Program-made: the position numbers and the translations under genes | Shown here: positions 34,083 to 43,996 of the stretch, in pieces | Numbering within the stretch: position 1 is the stretch's first letter | How the letters are laid out: every line of letters starts with the position of its first letter | The notes under the pieces: generated by a model | The model's database searches: none | What the model was told of the DNA's origin: nothing | The model's input: only the letters and a program-made list of their open reading frames with translations | Origin: Deltaproteobacteria bacterium | GTDB lineage: Bacteria > Myxococcota_A > UBA9160 > UBA4427 | Length of the DNA: 64,000 bases | Assembly: GCA_002691205.1 (NCBI GenBank) | Contig: NZHD01000098.1 | Span: forward strand, 1 to 64,000 | Direction of reading: 5' to 3'

Positions 34083-35219
34083 ATGAATGCACATGGCTTT
34101 TGCAACGATGGTTTCGAAGCCGTCCAACAGGCCTTTGAGGCTAATTTTGAACAAGGAAAAGAAGTTGGAGCCAGCATCTGCGTGACCCAAGATGGCGAAA
34201 CGGTCGTTGACCTCTGGGGCGGAGACGCCGATGGGAAAGGACAACCCTGGAAAGAAGACACCATCGTGAATGTCTACTCGACGACTAAAACCATGGCCGC
34301 GACCTGTATCCTTATCTTGGCCGACCGGGCTGAATTAGACCTCCACGCCCCCGTCGCTCAATATTGGCCCGAATTCGCTCAGGCCGGAAAAGAAGAAATC
34401 AAAGTGGCCCACATCATGAGCCACAGTTCAGGTTTGTCCGGCTTCGACCCACCCCTTGAATCCGTGCATGAGCTCTACCAATGGGATGCGATCTGCCAAC
34501 GTCTCGCCGCGCAAACCCCTTGGTGGAAACCGGGCTCGCAGTCTGGCTACCATGCTGTGACCCAAGGCTACCTTCAAGGCGAAATTGTTCGTCGTGTCAC
34601 CGGCCAAAGCCTAGGAACTTTTTTCAGAGAACAGGTGGCCGAACCTCTTGGAGCCGATTTCCATATCGGTCTGGACCCCGTTCACGACTCTCGAGTCGGC
34701 GAGCTTCAGCCGCCGAGCGAAGGACTGGGTCGCACTGAAGCTAAAAAGGGATCCGTTCTCGCTCGAACCTTCGCAGGTGCGACTCTCGACGCCACCGAAC
34801 CACGTACAGAAGCTTGGCGCCGGGCTGAAATCCCTGCGGCGGGAGGTATCGGAAATGCAAGATCGGTTGCGCGAATTCACTCGGCCCTGGCTTGCGGCGG
34901 CACAGTAAACGGAATCCAACTGATGTCGGAGCCCGGGGTACACCGAATCCTTGAAGAACAGATCCGCGGCGAAGACCTCGTCCTGGGCGCCCCTCTCGTT
35001 TTCGGCATGGGCTTTGGCCTGAACGACCCCTCGTTCCCGATCAGCCCCAACCCAAGAGCTTTTTTTTGGGGCGGATGGGGAGGGTCTCTCGCGATTATTG
35101 ACCTGGATGCCCGTGTCTCCATCGCCTACGTGATGAACAACATGGCCGACAATCTCATGGGAGACCTTAGAGGCGCTGCCATCGCAGGATCTGTTTACGC
35201 CTCTCTGGCGCAGCGCTGA
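34083..35219 (+). CDS. Serine beta-lactamase-fold esterase (class C/EstB-like)
   Basis: A 378-residue hydrolase. ATG 34083 has AAGGAG eight bases upstream; the frame opens earlier at 34032 without support. The catalytic S-T-T-K supplies the serine and lysine. The tyrosine motif is S-G-Y-H-A-V-T, as in EstB-type carboxylesterases, where Y-H replaces the beta-lactamase Y-x-N. The third motif is W-G-G-W-G-G-S in place of K-T-G. It lacks a signal peptide, so it is probably cytoplasmic. An ester substrate is likely; true beta-lactamase activity is not. Confidence 0.87.
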   Translation: MNAHGFCNDGFEAVQQAFEANFEQGKEVGASICVTQDGETVVDLWGGDADGKGQPWKEDTIVNVYSTTKTMAATCILILADRAELDLHAPVAQYWPEFAQAGKEEIKVAHIMSHSSGLSGFDPPLESVHELYQWDAICQRLAAQTPWWKPGSQSGYHAVTQGYLQGEIVRRVTGQSLGTFFREQVAEPLGADFHIGLDPVHDSRVGELQPPSEGLGRTEAKKGSVLARTFAGATLDATEPRTEAWRRAEIPAAGGIGNARSVARIHSALACGGTVNGIQLMSEPGVHRILEEQIRGEDLVLGAPLVFGMGFGLNDPSFPISPNPRAFFWGGWGGSLAIIDLDARVSIAYVMNNMADNLMGDLRGAAIAGSVYASLAQR

Positions 35220-35237
35220 GCTCAGCTGAAGGGCAGC

Positions 35238-38234
35238 CTAGCGCGATCGTTTTATACGAGCCTTAAGGTGGTTAAGAACTTTTTCTGAGCCCTCGGCCGG
35301 AGGCAGAGCCTGAGCAAATACGAGAATGCGTCGAGAGAGGCCTGAAGCTTTCGGAAGAGTATTCATGCGACTGATGAGACGCTCTAGACTGGCCCACGCA
35401 TAATCGTTTTTACCCGCCTGAGCTGCCACCTGCGCCCGTATCCAAAGGTCGCTGGCAGAACTTCCCATAACGATCAGGGTATCCACCATATCGAGCGTCT
35501 CATCTGCGCGCTCGGGCATAGCGAGATCAAATCGCCATCCGATTCGCAGGCGCAGTGCATCCGTGTAATAAAGACTCCCTGGACCCCAATCGGCCAGTTC
35601 GCCATCAAGCTCTCGAACACTCTCCCAGTTGGCCTCGTCGGCCAAGCGCCGAGCTTTCACAAGCGAAGCCTCACGGGCCGGGAGAAATTCCGTCTCGCCC
35701 AAGGAACCAGGCTGAGACAGTTCAAGCCCTACGGCGGCTCGAACTGATTCTGGGTCGAGTTCCAGTGAGCGCTTGAAATGGCGAGCTGCGGCTCTCCTTC
35801 TCCCTGTGTCAAGAGCTTCCCAGCCTCCAATGCGCTGCCACTCTGCCTTTGTAAGAATTTCCGACAGAGATTCAAATCGATACTTACTCTTCAGACTGAC
35901 CAATCGACGCGCAAGAAGGTCCACATCAAACTCGCCCTCCCACTCTAGAAGCGGGTCATTCGCCATAAGGGCAGCTGTCATTCTCTCTCTTTGCTGCGAG
36001 ACCGACTGTTCAGTCGACTTGATCCAAGCCAGTCGATTCCAATCATCGGTGATCGGTTCAGCCCCTTCGGAAAACTGCTTCGCCCCCGTTTCATCCAGAA
36101 CCAGTGAAGCCAACACGTCCTCTGGAGTAAAAACACCAATCGCCTTCATCTCATCGCCGGTTCGGCCCACCCCCTCTGTCACACTCTCCTTGATATCAAA
36201 AGGCGCGTTTGAGGCGACGAAGAGAACGGCGGCCTGCTTCGGGCGAAACACAAGAACGTGGTCAAAAACATCTCCGAGCGTCCCCACCAAACCTCGCAAT
36301 AGATCTTCGTTCACGAAAGCCAAGCCCATCCACTGAACAAACACGCCATCGGGAGCCAATCGATCACGAACCATTTCAAAGAATTCACGGGTATACAAAT
36401 GTGATGCACCCGAAGTCCAAGGGTGCGATGGCTGAGAGACAATGGCATCGTATTCAGTATCCGTCAGCATCAAAGATCCACGCGCGTCTCCCAGGCGCAA
36501 GGTGAGACGATCATCGTCTAAGGGGTTTCCGCCTACACGACCATCGCCCACCACGCGGTTCGCTTCGACCACCTCGGATTCAAGTTCGATCAAATCAATC
36601 TGATCAATGGTGCTTGGGACGGCGGACAGGGTATTTCCGCCCCCCAAACCAATCAAAAGCATTTTAGTGGCCTCGGGCCGAACGAGAACAGGCAGCATCG
36701 AAAGCCATTTGGCCTCATGGAATTGATCCGGCGGCGAGCTGGCTCTTTGAATCGCCGACTCCGGCAGCCCGTTCGTGACCACACGCCAAGAATATGGAGC
36801 TTGAAAGAGACTCACCGTTCCCGAACGCCCTACCCCGACGTAGGCCAAATCGCCCGCGAATGTGGCCCCCCCTAGAGCACTGCTCTTCAAAATCTCAGTG
36901 GGGGGTCCTGGGCGTATCCAAAGCAAAGAAAGGCCCACCGCAAGCGCAGCCACGGCCAACAGAACCGAGCGCCTTCCTGGTGTAAAAACCCACGCTGCCA
37001 AGACGGCAAGGACGATATTAATCACGGCACCAAGAAGCACCGTCCCCTCAAAACCCAACCAAGGCAAAAGTAAAAAGCCCGCACCCACCGAACCCACGAT
37101 GGAGCCCAAAGTATTCCATGCGTAAACGCGAGCGCTCGCAGCGGCCGCATCGGTGGCATCCTGAGCCAGTATGCGAACCGCAAAAGGAAAAGTCGCCCCT
37201 ATGCACATCGTTACAGGAAGAAGGATCAAAACTGAAAGCAGCGCGCCGGGCAGAAGTTCTTTAGGGGAAGCCCCCAACATCTGCGCCCACTCAGGAATCA
37301 AGGCGGTCATCGAGAATGTCAAAAGAGCAAAAACCGAGATGGCGATCTGGATGACGGTAAAACCGAGTATCGCATTCGATGTTTTTTTGGCTAAACGCGA
37401 AGCAATCGCGCTTCCCAGAGCGATGCCGAGTAAGAAACTCGAAAGCATCGTCGCAAAAGCGGCCGTGCTCCCCCCCAGCACATAACCCAAGAGCCTGACC
37501 CAAAGCACTTCATAAATAAAAGAGACCATTCCCGAGAAAGCGATCAAAGGAAGGATCGCAAAGGGGCCACGACTGAGTTCTTGACTTTGGGAATCGCTCG
37601 GCGGAGCCACACGGGATAAAGCCGCTGCGGCCAAAAAAACCAAACCATTGAGACCTGCCCCTGCATAGATGGTCTGCCGAAGACCCAGCGAGGGCAGAAG
37701 CAAAAACGCAGCGGTCAAAGCCCCGCAGATTGCACCCGCCGTATTGACCGAATAAAGTAGGCCAATTCGAGGCCCGATCTGATTTTCAGTGGTCACCGCA
37801 TGCCGCGCCAACAACGGAAGGGTGGCCCCCATGAGTGCCGTACAGGGAATAAGCACGACGAAAGCACCGGCCAAATGGAAAAGAGCGCTCAATAGGCTCA
37901 CTTCCTCAGGAACATCACTTAGCCCCCCCAACCAACCCACATAGAGGCCCATGAGCCCGCGAATCGCGAACGGAACCAGGAGCGCACACACGCCGATACC
38001 AAGTTCGATCACTCCGTACGCGAGGATGGGACGATGAATCCGAGGGGCCCAACGAGCGGCGATCGCCGCCCCCAAAGCAAGCCCGGCCATGTAGGCCGCC
38101 AAGACCGCTGAGACCGCGAGTTCAGAGGTGCCGAAAACGAAGGCAAACTCTCTGGTCCAGGCCGTTTCGTAAAGCAGAGCGGCAAAACCCGAGAGAAAAA
38201 AGCATACCTGCAGGAGTATAAACCGAGCGTCCAT
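35238..38234 (-). CDS. Fused MFS transporter/spermidine-synthase-like protein with C-terminal helical repeats
   Basis: A 998-residue protein. About sixteen hydrophobic segments (residues 1-460) form an MFS-like membrane domain with the repeated G-x-x-L-P-L-L-A and Y-S-V-N-T-A/N-T-L-G elements of this fused family. From about 480 a spermidine-synthase-like Rossmann domain has L-L-I-G-L-G-G-G-N-T and L-Y-T-R-E-F-F-E. The catalytic aspartate region reads S-Q-P-S-H-P-W, so true aminopropyl transfer is doubtful, as in other members of the family. The last 200 residues look like TPR-type helices. Function is unknown; membrane-coupled polyamine or methylthio chemistry has been suggested for relatives. 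Confidence 0.82.
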   Translation of the reverse strand: MDARFILLQVCFFLSGFAALLYETAWTREFAFVFGTSELAVSAVLAAYMAGLALGAAIAARWAPRIHRPILAYGVIELGIGVCALLVPFAIRGLMGLYVGWLGGLSDVPEEVSLLSALFHLAGAFVVLIPCTALMGATLPLLARHAVTTENQIGPRIGLLYSVNTAGAICGALTAAFLLLPSLGLRQTIYAGAGLNGLVFLAAAALSRVAPPSDSQSQELSRGPFAILPLIAFSGMVSFIYEVLWVRLLGYVLGGSTAAFATMLSSFLLGIALGSAIASRLAKKTSNAILGFTVIQIAISVFALLTFSMTALIPEWAQMLGASPKELLPGALLSVLILLPVTMCIGATFPFAVRILAQDATDAAAASARVYAWNTLGSIVGSVGAGFLLLPWLGFEGTVLLGAVINIVLAVLAAWVFTPGRRSVLLAVAALAVGLSLLWIRPGPPTEILKSSALGGATFAGDLAYVGVGRSGTVSLFQAPYSWRVVTNGLPESAIQRASSPPDQFHEAKWLSMLPVLVRPEATKMLLIGLGGGNTLSAVPSTIDQIDLIELESEVVEANRVVGDGRVGGNPLDDDRLTLRLGDARGSLMLTDTEYDAIVSQPSHPWTSGASHLYTREFFEMVRDRLAPDGVFVQWMGLAFVNEDLLRGLVGTLGDVFDHVLVFRPKQAAVLFVASNAPFDIKESVTEGVGRTGDEMKAIGVFTPEDVLASLVLDETGAKQFSEGAEPITDDWNRLAWIKSTEQSVSQQRERMTAALMANDPLLEWEGEFDVDLLARRLVSLKSKYRFESLSEILTKAEWQRIGGWEALDTGRRRAAARHFKRSLELDPESVRAAVGLELSQPGSLGETEFLPAREASLVKARRLADEANWESVRELDGELADWGPGSLYYTDALRLRIGWRFDLAMPERADETLDMVDTLIVMGSSASDLWIRAQVAAQAGKNDYAWASLERLISRMNTLPKASGLSRRILVFAQALPPAEGSEKVLNHLKARIKRSR

Positions 38235-38440
38235 TCAAACGATCCGGGCTGCCTTTAACGTGCTCGCGTCCGAGCTTAGAGACCCACCAACGCAGCACTA
38301 GAGTGAGATTGAGGAGCCCCGTTCAAGGCTCCATTGGCCTCGTCGAACGATACAACCCAGAACCGGTTTAAGCGAATCACCGCTCCCACGCTGCTTCGTC
38401 TCGATCCTGACAGAAAGAAACGGTCCTTTATTTGCGCCTT

Positions 38441-38755
38441 TTAAGCGCCCCACTCGCCCAGAGGTCGATCCACAAGGTCTTGCCAAGGGGTTTTTACGAA
38501 GATGTCATAGCTGTTATCGACTCCTTCAGACCCACCTGGCGCACTGAAGAGAACAGCCGGCACAAAAAGGATCCCCCCGGTGACCAGCATAAACGCGTCC
38601 AGTGGACGCAAGATGACGACATCGAAAGCCGAATCGAAAACTCGATTGAACTCAACTTGGCCGTTTGAGTCTTCCGAGACTTCATCCGCGAAAACAGCCG
38701 CAGGGGAGAGAAGCAAGGCACTTATTAAAATGGAGACCATCCATATTCGCATCAT
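38441..38755 (-). CDS. Small secreted or membrane-associated protein, unknown function
   Basis: A 104-residue protein with GGAAGGA eight bases before its ATG and a signal peptide (about 1-23, ending A-V-F-A). The mature part has R-P-L-D-A-F-M-L-V-T-G-G-I-L-F-V-P-A-V-L-F, a G/P segment, then W-Q-D-L-V-D-R-P-L-G-E-W. The R-P-x-x-hydrophobic-x-P...R-P-L-G arrangement recurs in uncharacterised small envelope proteins of proteobacteria. No function is known. It lies 71 bases downstream of the five-gene exported operon on the same strand and may be read as part of it. Confidence 0.6.
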   Translation of the reverse strand: MMRIWMVSILISALLLSPAAVFADEVSEDSNGQVEFNRVFDSAFDVVILRPLDAFMLVTGGILFVPAVLFSAPGGSEGVDNSYDIFVKTPWQDLVDRPLGEWGA

Positions 38756-38826
38756 TGAACAGATCCTTCCTTGAAATATTTCGAATGCAACGGGTCGAGC
38801 CGACGATGAGCTAGGTCAGCTCTCTG

Positions 38827-39972
38827 TCAAAAAGGCGACCAGTAGACACGCACCCCACCGCCTCCTTGAGCAATGAACTCAGAGGGGCGAATGGTCGAAT
38901 TGAATGAACCCAAATCAGTCTCAAAGGTTCCCGTCTGCTCGTAATCATTCAGCAACCAAGCAAATCTCGTCTCAAGAAACAGACGGACCTTAAGGCCTCT
39001 CCACTCATACACATCGACGAGCCCCTTCAAGCCAATGCCCAGAGCATGGGTCGTCAAACTTGAACCCAAACCTGATACCGACTCTTTAGTCTGATCGATC
39101 TGTATCAGGCCTGGCCGGGTCGGTGGTCCAGGCCCCGTGTTGGGCCTAACGCAGTTGTTATTGTTGGGGTCAATAAAGGCCCCTTGTCCGTAACAAACAG
39201 TGTAGCTCGAGTTGCGGTCAAAGGAAAAATCCTGCGGGCCCCATTTTTGACCAAGGTAATCAAACGAGAGCCTAAATTTCGCCCGGTCTTCAAAGATCGG
39301 CACAGGCACCTGAAACCCAACGCCCAGATACCACATGTCCTGAATGCTTGTGTTGGACGCGGTTGTGGCGTCGCAACTCGCAGTCGATGGAATGTAAAGC
39401 GCATTATCTGTTCCGGCTCCCGGTCCTCCCGGGTTCGGGTACTCGGCCGAGACTCCGCAAGGACCCGCCCCCTCCCCCGCCTGAAAATCCCGGTAACCGG
39501 TAAAACTATCTTCAAGCAAGTTTTGATAGCCAATCTGAAAGAACACTCGAGGCGCATACTTGGCCTCAAAGAGGGGCGGCGAGAGGACCGTCATATCGAG
39601 ACTAAAGCCCGGCGCGATAGCCCAATCTGAAGTTCCATTCGAAATATTGAGAGGATTGCCTTCCGGAGGATCGGCCGGATTCGTGAGGGGGTCAAAATCA
39701 GCCGACGCCGATGCTTCCATGTCTTGCACGTGAAGCACAAAACCGACGCCGAACTCCAGCCCCCAGCCTTCCTTGTTCTTTTGGGCCGTCTCGTCTGAAG
39801 ACGCCTCTGAACCCGCCATCTCCCCAGGTGTTTGTGACTCCGCCTGGGCGAAAGCCGGCCCTGTGAAAAAGGCAAGACAAGCGGTCCCCATTAAAACAGC
39901 GAAGGCCAAGAAAACGCTCTCGCGTTTCACTCTTAAGACTTCTTTCAATCGCGAATATTCAGCTCTTTTCAT
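38827..39972 (-). CDS. Outer-membrane beta-barrel protein, last gene of the exported operon
   Basis: A signal peptide around F-L-A-F-A-V-L-M-G-T-A-C-L-A-F is followed by a Ser/Glu-rich linker and then alternating, aromatic-rich strands ending in V-Y-W-S-P-F, the terminal Phe being a barrel signature. Two cysteine pairs sit in predicted long loops. The start is uncertain: ATG 39972 overlaps the upstream stop by 14 bases; ATG 40002 and GTG 39930 (typical signal-peptide start V-K-R-E-S) are alternatives. No family is recognised. It may be the channel or anchor for the operon's other surface proteins. Confidence 0.6.
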   Translation of the reverse strand: MKRAEYSRLKEVLRVKRESVFLAFAVLMGTACLAFFTGPAFAQAESQTPGEMAGSEASSDETAQKNKEGWGLEFGVGFVLHVQDMEASASADFDPLTNPADPPEGNPLNISNGTSDWAIAPGFSLDMTVLSPPLFEAKYAPRVFFQIGYQNLLEDSFTGYRDFQAGEGAGPCGVSAEYPNPGGPGAGTDNALYIPSTASCDATTASNTSIQDMWYLGVGFQVPVPIFEDRAKFRLSFDYLGQKWGPQDFSFDRNSSYTVCYGQGAFIDPNNNNCVRPNTGPGPPTRPGLIQIDQTKESVSGLGSSLTTHALGIGLKGLVDVYEWRGLKVRLFLETRFAWLLNDYEQTGTFETDLGSFNSTIRPSEFIAQGGGGVRVYWSPF

Positions 39973-41236
39973 CGGCCACAGCTCCATCCGTTTCCGAGGC
40001 ATCTACGTTTTTAAATTTGCGCTTCACCGGCATCGAAACCATCTGCTTGATGTCTCTTCGAAGCCCTGGCGATAGATCCGCTGTTTCTAACCACTCTAGC
40101 GCCGCCGCATCGTCCTTCTGTAACCACAATCCGAAAGATTGAGTGATGACATACTCTCTTTCGCGCTGGTCAGGAATGCGCGTCCCCCAGGCGATCGCCT
40201 CAACGGGGTCTTGATACAAGAGCCACTGGGCAAAAGGATAAAGGGCAGGCGCCATGGCTGGATCCGATAGTCGAGACCTTAACCAAGGCTCTGAAGTCTC
40301 GGGACTCGCTTTTTGCCAGCGATAAACCACACCCCGAATCGCGGTGTCTCGAGTATCGGAAGGCGGTTGACTGAACATCCATTCAAAAGCCGCTTCCGGA
40401 TCTTCTTTCCCCCACTCTGTGGCGATCAGAGGCATAGCATCGTTCAACACCCAATCCTCGTAACCATCCTCTTCATACCATTGGGCTGCTTTCTCCGGAT
40501 AATTCAGAGCCATAATTTTCACAGCTTGGCTGAAAACCTTCGGCTTCAAGTTGTTCGGCGCATCCACGGGGATACTGTTCACCCACGCGATGAGTCCATC
40601 GGGATTCACCTTGATTTTTTCGACGACTATGCGGAGGAGCATCAGGTGCCTCTGCTCATCATCGGGCATCGCGGCGATTAATGGGGTCGCTTCATCTAGA
40701 TAGTCATTGAAGAGCAGGGACTGTAGAAACATTGACCGCATTGGCTTAGCTTCCTCGGCGCCCTGCTCTTGGAGTGTTTCGATGTACTGGAGGAGTTGGT
40801 CAGAGCCTCCATCAGGCACCCAGCGTCCAATCGCCGTCCTCAAGGCTTCTCCGCGGACCTGACCTCGCGGCAACTCCACTCGGGCAAAATCAAAGAAAGC
40901 CACCGGATCAATAGAGGCCCACCTGTAAGCCAGCGGGACCATGCTTTGCACCCGAAGGGCTTCCGGCGAGCTTTCCATCACCGCTTGAGCAGCGCCATCT
41001 ACGTTGCTTTCATCCAAGGATTGCAAAGCAACCCCCAAGACCACCATGCGTTCAATCATGTCCTCGGTGGCCAATGCCTCAAAAAGCGCACGCTGCATTT
41101 CTGACGAACTCATACTCTTCTTCCCTAAGACCTCCGTTGAAGAAGAACGGTCGTCGCACCCCATCAACGCTAACAGAAGAAGCAGAGACAAAAGAAAAGG
41201 GATCGTCTTACCCGAAGAAGATGTCGACATCGTCAT
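39959..41236 (-). CDS. Lipoprotein with W/DP helical repeats
   Basis: A 425-residue lipoprotein with L-A-L-M-G-C (Cys27). The mature protein is entirely helical and contains at least five copies of a W-x-x-x-D-P-x-x-A-x-x-W-type unit, for example Y-R-W-A-S-I-D-P-V-A-F-F (104-115), E-W-G-K-E-D-P-E-A-A-F-E-W and L-W-L-Q-K-D-D-A-A-A-L-E-W. This repeat forms alpha-solenoids in uncharacterised secreted proteins of planctomycetes and verrucomicrobia, as far as I recall. It probably serves as a periplasmic scaffold. Its ATG overlaps the receptor stop by one base (TAATG). Confidence 0.65.
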   Translation of the reverse strand: MTMSTSSSGKTIPFLLSLLLLLALMGCDDRSSSTEVLGKKSMSSSEMQRALFEALATEDMIERMVVLGVALQSLDESNVDGAAQAVMESSPEALRVQSMVPLAYRWASIDPVAFFDFARVELPRGQVRGEALRTAIGRWVPDGGSDQLLQYIETLQEQGAEEAKPMRSMFLQSLLFNDYLDEATPLIAAMPDDEQRHLMLLRIVVEKIKVNPDGLIAWVNSIPVDAPNNLKPKVFSQAVKIMALNYPEKAAQWYEEDGYEDWVLNDAMPLIATEWGKEDPEAAFEWMFSQPPSDTRDTAIRGVVYRWQKASPETSEPWLRSRLSDPAMAPALYPFAQWLLYQDPVEAIAWGTRIPDQREREYVITQSFGLWLQKDDAAALEWLETADLSPGLRRDIKQMVSMPVKRKFKNVDASETDGAVADEKS

Positions 41237-43974
41237 TAAAATCGCACCTGAAATGAAATTCCGTATGTCCGTGGGTCGCCCATGGCATACAGAATGGTCC
41301 CGCGAAAGCGAGCCAAATTAAGAACATCGAGACGGTACACCTTGTCCGTCACGTTCTTCACCCAAAAAGCCACTTCCATATTTCCGGCCGGCGTTTGATA
41401 CCCCAGCCTGAAGTTAGTCAGCCAAAAGGCCGGTTGAGAGATCAGCGGATCATTCTCTGGATTAAAAAACACTTCACTTTTGAAGGTCCAATCGAAGCGA
41501 GGAATAAGCGTTCCGTAGGAGGACGTAAACGCCCACTGCGCATAACCCGCAAAGGCCCACTCGGGCGAATTGATCAGGCGGTTGCCCGAATAATCCTCCA
41601 CGGTTGTAATCTCAGTGCCTTGATTGGTGATGAATTTGAGAGGAACACTAAAATCAGTGTACGTACTATTGAGCCAACCAAAGGTCACAAAGAGCTCGAG
41701 ACCTTCCACTTCCTCCGGCACCAAACCGATAAGAGGCTGCGCTCTTGCATCGAATTCGACCCCGAAAATATCGGCATCATTTGCGTTAATCAGAGTCTGA
41801 ACAGGAACCGAACCTTGTGAATTTGAAAGCTGAAAGATCTGAATATCCTGATAGTCGTAGTAGAAAGCAGCCCAATTAAAGGTCAGCTGATTATCAAACC
41901 AAGTTGTTTTTGAGCCTAGCTCTAACGCGTCCACCTGCTCGGGTTTCACGGGAGAGAAGAGTGAGACATCATCGACCTTGAGATTTGGATTCAGAATCAA
42001 GCCATTAATATGGGGTCCTTTATATCCATGCGAATACTTCAAATAAACCAAATGCTCTTCGGTGGGTTTGAAGTTAAAAGTAATCGAGCCACTTGGGCCG
42101 CCGTCAGAGACGCTCGTGCTCGCGGTCACCCGCCCAATGCCGACCGGGGTGCCAATCGCATCAAACTGAGTCGACTGAATATCCATCACTTTCGACTCAA
42201 AGTTCCAACGCCCGCCGATATCGATTGAGAACCAGTCCGAGGGAGCCCAACTCATCCAACCATAAAGTCCCCCATAGTCAGTTTCGAGTTGGTAATCCTG
42301 CTGCGTGATATTTGTGAGTTGGTCGAGGGTCCAAAGGTTGCTGACATCAAGGTTCTCGTGGAGATACATGGCGCCCACCTCCATGACCAGATCATCTCGA
42401 GAATCCCAAATGAGCTTGAACTCCTGAGTGACTTGCCAGGCCTCATTTTTGAAGACGGGTTCAAGTGAAATCTGCGGGCTGCCGTCAAGGTTGCTCGTCG
42501 TATCTCGCTGATTGCCTTCGTACCCGGTAATGGTCTTAAAAAGAAGCCCGTCGGCAATCTGAATATCACCCGCTAGGTAGCCTCCAAAGAGATCCAAGTT
42601 CTCGGAGTCGACCAGGTTGTAGTCGCCGGCAAAAGGGTCTCCATCTTCGGGACCGGTCAGAGCCGCAATCTCCTCGTTTCCATTTACGTTTTGATAAACA
42701 TCAAAATCTCCGTAGAGACGTTGATCCGAGCGTGCAAACTGGACTCGAGGTTCCGTGTTCAGCTGGGTGGCCCCCATACTTTGAAACTGCCGGGCGTCTC
42801 CACGATTCATGCCCCCGTGAATATTCAGGAGGAAGTCAAACTTTTCGTTCGGCTGAAAGCGTAAATTAACTCGACCCGCCCAATTCTCGATTCGATTCAC
42901 CCACATAGGAACAATCGGCGCATCGCCCAGATTCACAGCCACCTTATCGAGCCCCTTCAGATCAAAGTTAGCTTGATTCGAAGTATCTCGATTAAAACAA
43001 CCGGTGGCCGAGGTATCGCCGCCCGCGGGATCGTAATAACGCGCCGCCTGTGGGAAGGGGACCGCGTATGGATTGGGCTGACCGTTTGCCTGGATCCATG
43101 GATCATCCTCGCCGAGCCCATACGGAGCAATCGGGGCGAAACCAGTCGCTGGCCCCGTCTGCCTGAATTCCACCGGTTGAACGTAGGCCGGGTCACCACA
43201 CCGGTTCTGGGTCGTGCCTCGTCGCTCACGATACTTACCGGCCACCCGCAAGAACAGGACGTCTGTGATCGGAACCTCCACCGCACCTTCCGCCTCGTAC
43301 TCTTGGAAGCGGCCGTAATTAAAACTCCCATAGCCGTTGTAATCGCCCGTGGGCTTTCGACTGCTGATATTGATCGCGCCCGCAGACGCATTACGGCCGT
43401 AAAGTGCGCCTTGAGGGCCCCTTAAGACCTCAACGCCCTGGAGGTCAAAGAACTGCCCAAGCTGACCCGCTGGCGAATTCATATAGATGTCGTCGTTGTA
43501 GACGGCGACGGCGGATTGAGAGTTTGCGTTGAAATCTCGCAAACCCACCCCTCGGATAAAAAGAGTCGGGTTCGCTGCGCCGTAAGCAGACCGAATATCG
43601 AGATTGGGCGTGAATTGAGAGATATCGGTAATATTCTGAGCACCGATGGCCTCAAGGTAATCCGCATCAAACGTGGCCGCAGAAACGCCCACGTCTTGCA
43701 AGTTTTGACCCCCTGCTTGTGCGGTCACGAGGATCTCTTCGACCCCTTTGTACTGATCTTCTTGATCGGCGGGGTCGATAGGCTGATCAAGACTGATCTG
43801 ACCGTAGTCGTCCGAATCGCTTTCGGTATCTTGATCGCGATCTTCTACAGGAGACGAGTTGGCCGACTCTTGAGCCATGGCGACACTCGACACCGACCCG
43901 ACGAAGCAGAACGTGGAAACGATAAAAATAGCTATCCATGCGCTGCGGGGAAAAAGCATACTCAACCTTCGCAT
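41236..43974 (-). CDS. TonB-dependent outer-membrane receptor
   Basis: A 912-residue receptor. ATG 43974 has AGGAGG eight bases upstream and opens a signal peptide; the frame runs back to 44073. The TonB box region reads V-E-E-I-L-V-T-A-Q. The plug has the L-R-G-P-Q-G-A-L-Y-G-R-N-A-S-A-G-A-I-N motif, and the barrel ends in I-S-F-Q-V-R-F. It would import a substrate across the outer membrane using TonB energy. No SusD-like partner is present. The neighbour lipoproteins and sulfatase suggest that the imported compound is released at the cell surface. Confidence 0.92.
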   Translation of the reverse strand: MRRLSMLFPRSAWIAIFIVSTFCFVGSVSSVAMAQESANSSPVEDRDQDTESDSDDYGQISLDQPIDPADQEDQYKGVEEILVTAQAGGQNLQDVGVSAATFDADYLEAIGAQNITDISQFTPNLDIRSAYGAANPTLFIRGVGLRDFNANSQSAVAVYNDDIYMNSPAGQLGQFFDLQGVEVLRGPQGALYGRNASAGAINISSRKPTGDYNGYGSFNYGRFQEYEAEGAVEVPITDVLFLRVAGKYRERRGTTQNRCGDPAYVQPVEFRQTGPATGFAPIAPYGLGEDDPWIQANGQPNPYAVPFPQAARYYDPAGGDTSATGCFNRDTSNQANFDLKGLDKVAVNLGDAPIVPMWVNRIENWAGRVNLRFQPNEKFDFLLNIHGGMNRGDARQFQSMGATQLNTEPRVQFARSDQRLYGDFDVYQNVNGNEEIAALTGPEDGDPFAGDYNLVDSENLDLFGGYLAGDIQIADGLLFKTITGYEGNQRDTTSNLDGSPQISLEPVFKNEAWQVTQEFKLIWDSRDDLVMEVGAMYLHENLDVSNLWTLDQLTNITQQDYQLETDYGGLYGWMSWAPSDWFSIDIGGRWNFESKVMDIQSTQFDAIGTPVGIGRVTASTSVSDGGPSGSITFNFKPTEEHLVYLKYSHGYKGPHINGLILNPNLKVDDVSLFSPVKPEQVDALELGSKTTWFDNQLTFNWAAFYYDYQDIQIFQLSNSQGSVPVQTLINANDADIFGVEFDARAQPLIGLVPEEVEGLELFVTFGWLNSTYTDFSVPLKFITNQGTEITTVEDYSGNRLINSPEWAFAGYAQWAFTSSYGTLIPRFDWTFKSEVFFNPENDPLISQPAFWLTNFRLGYQTPAGNMEVAFWVKNVTDKVYRLDVLNLARFRGTILYAMGDPRTYGISFQVRF

Positions 43975-43996
43975 GTAACGTATTGCCTCCTGAAAC

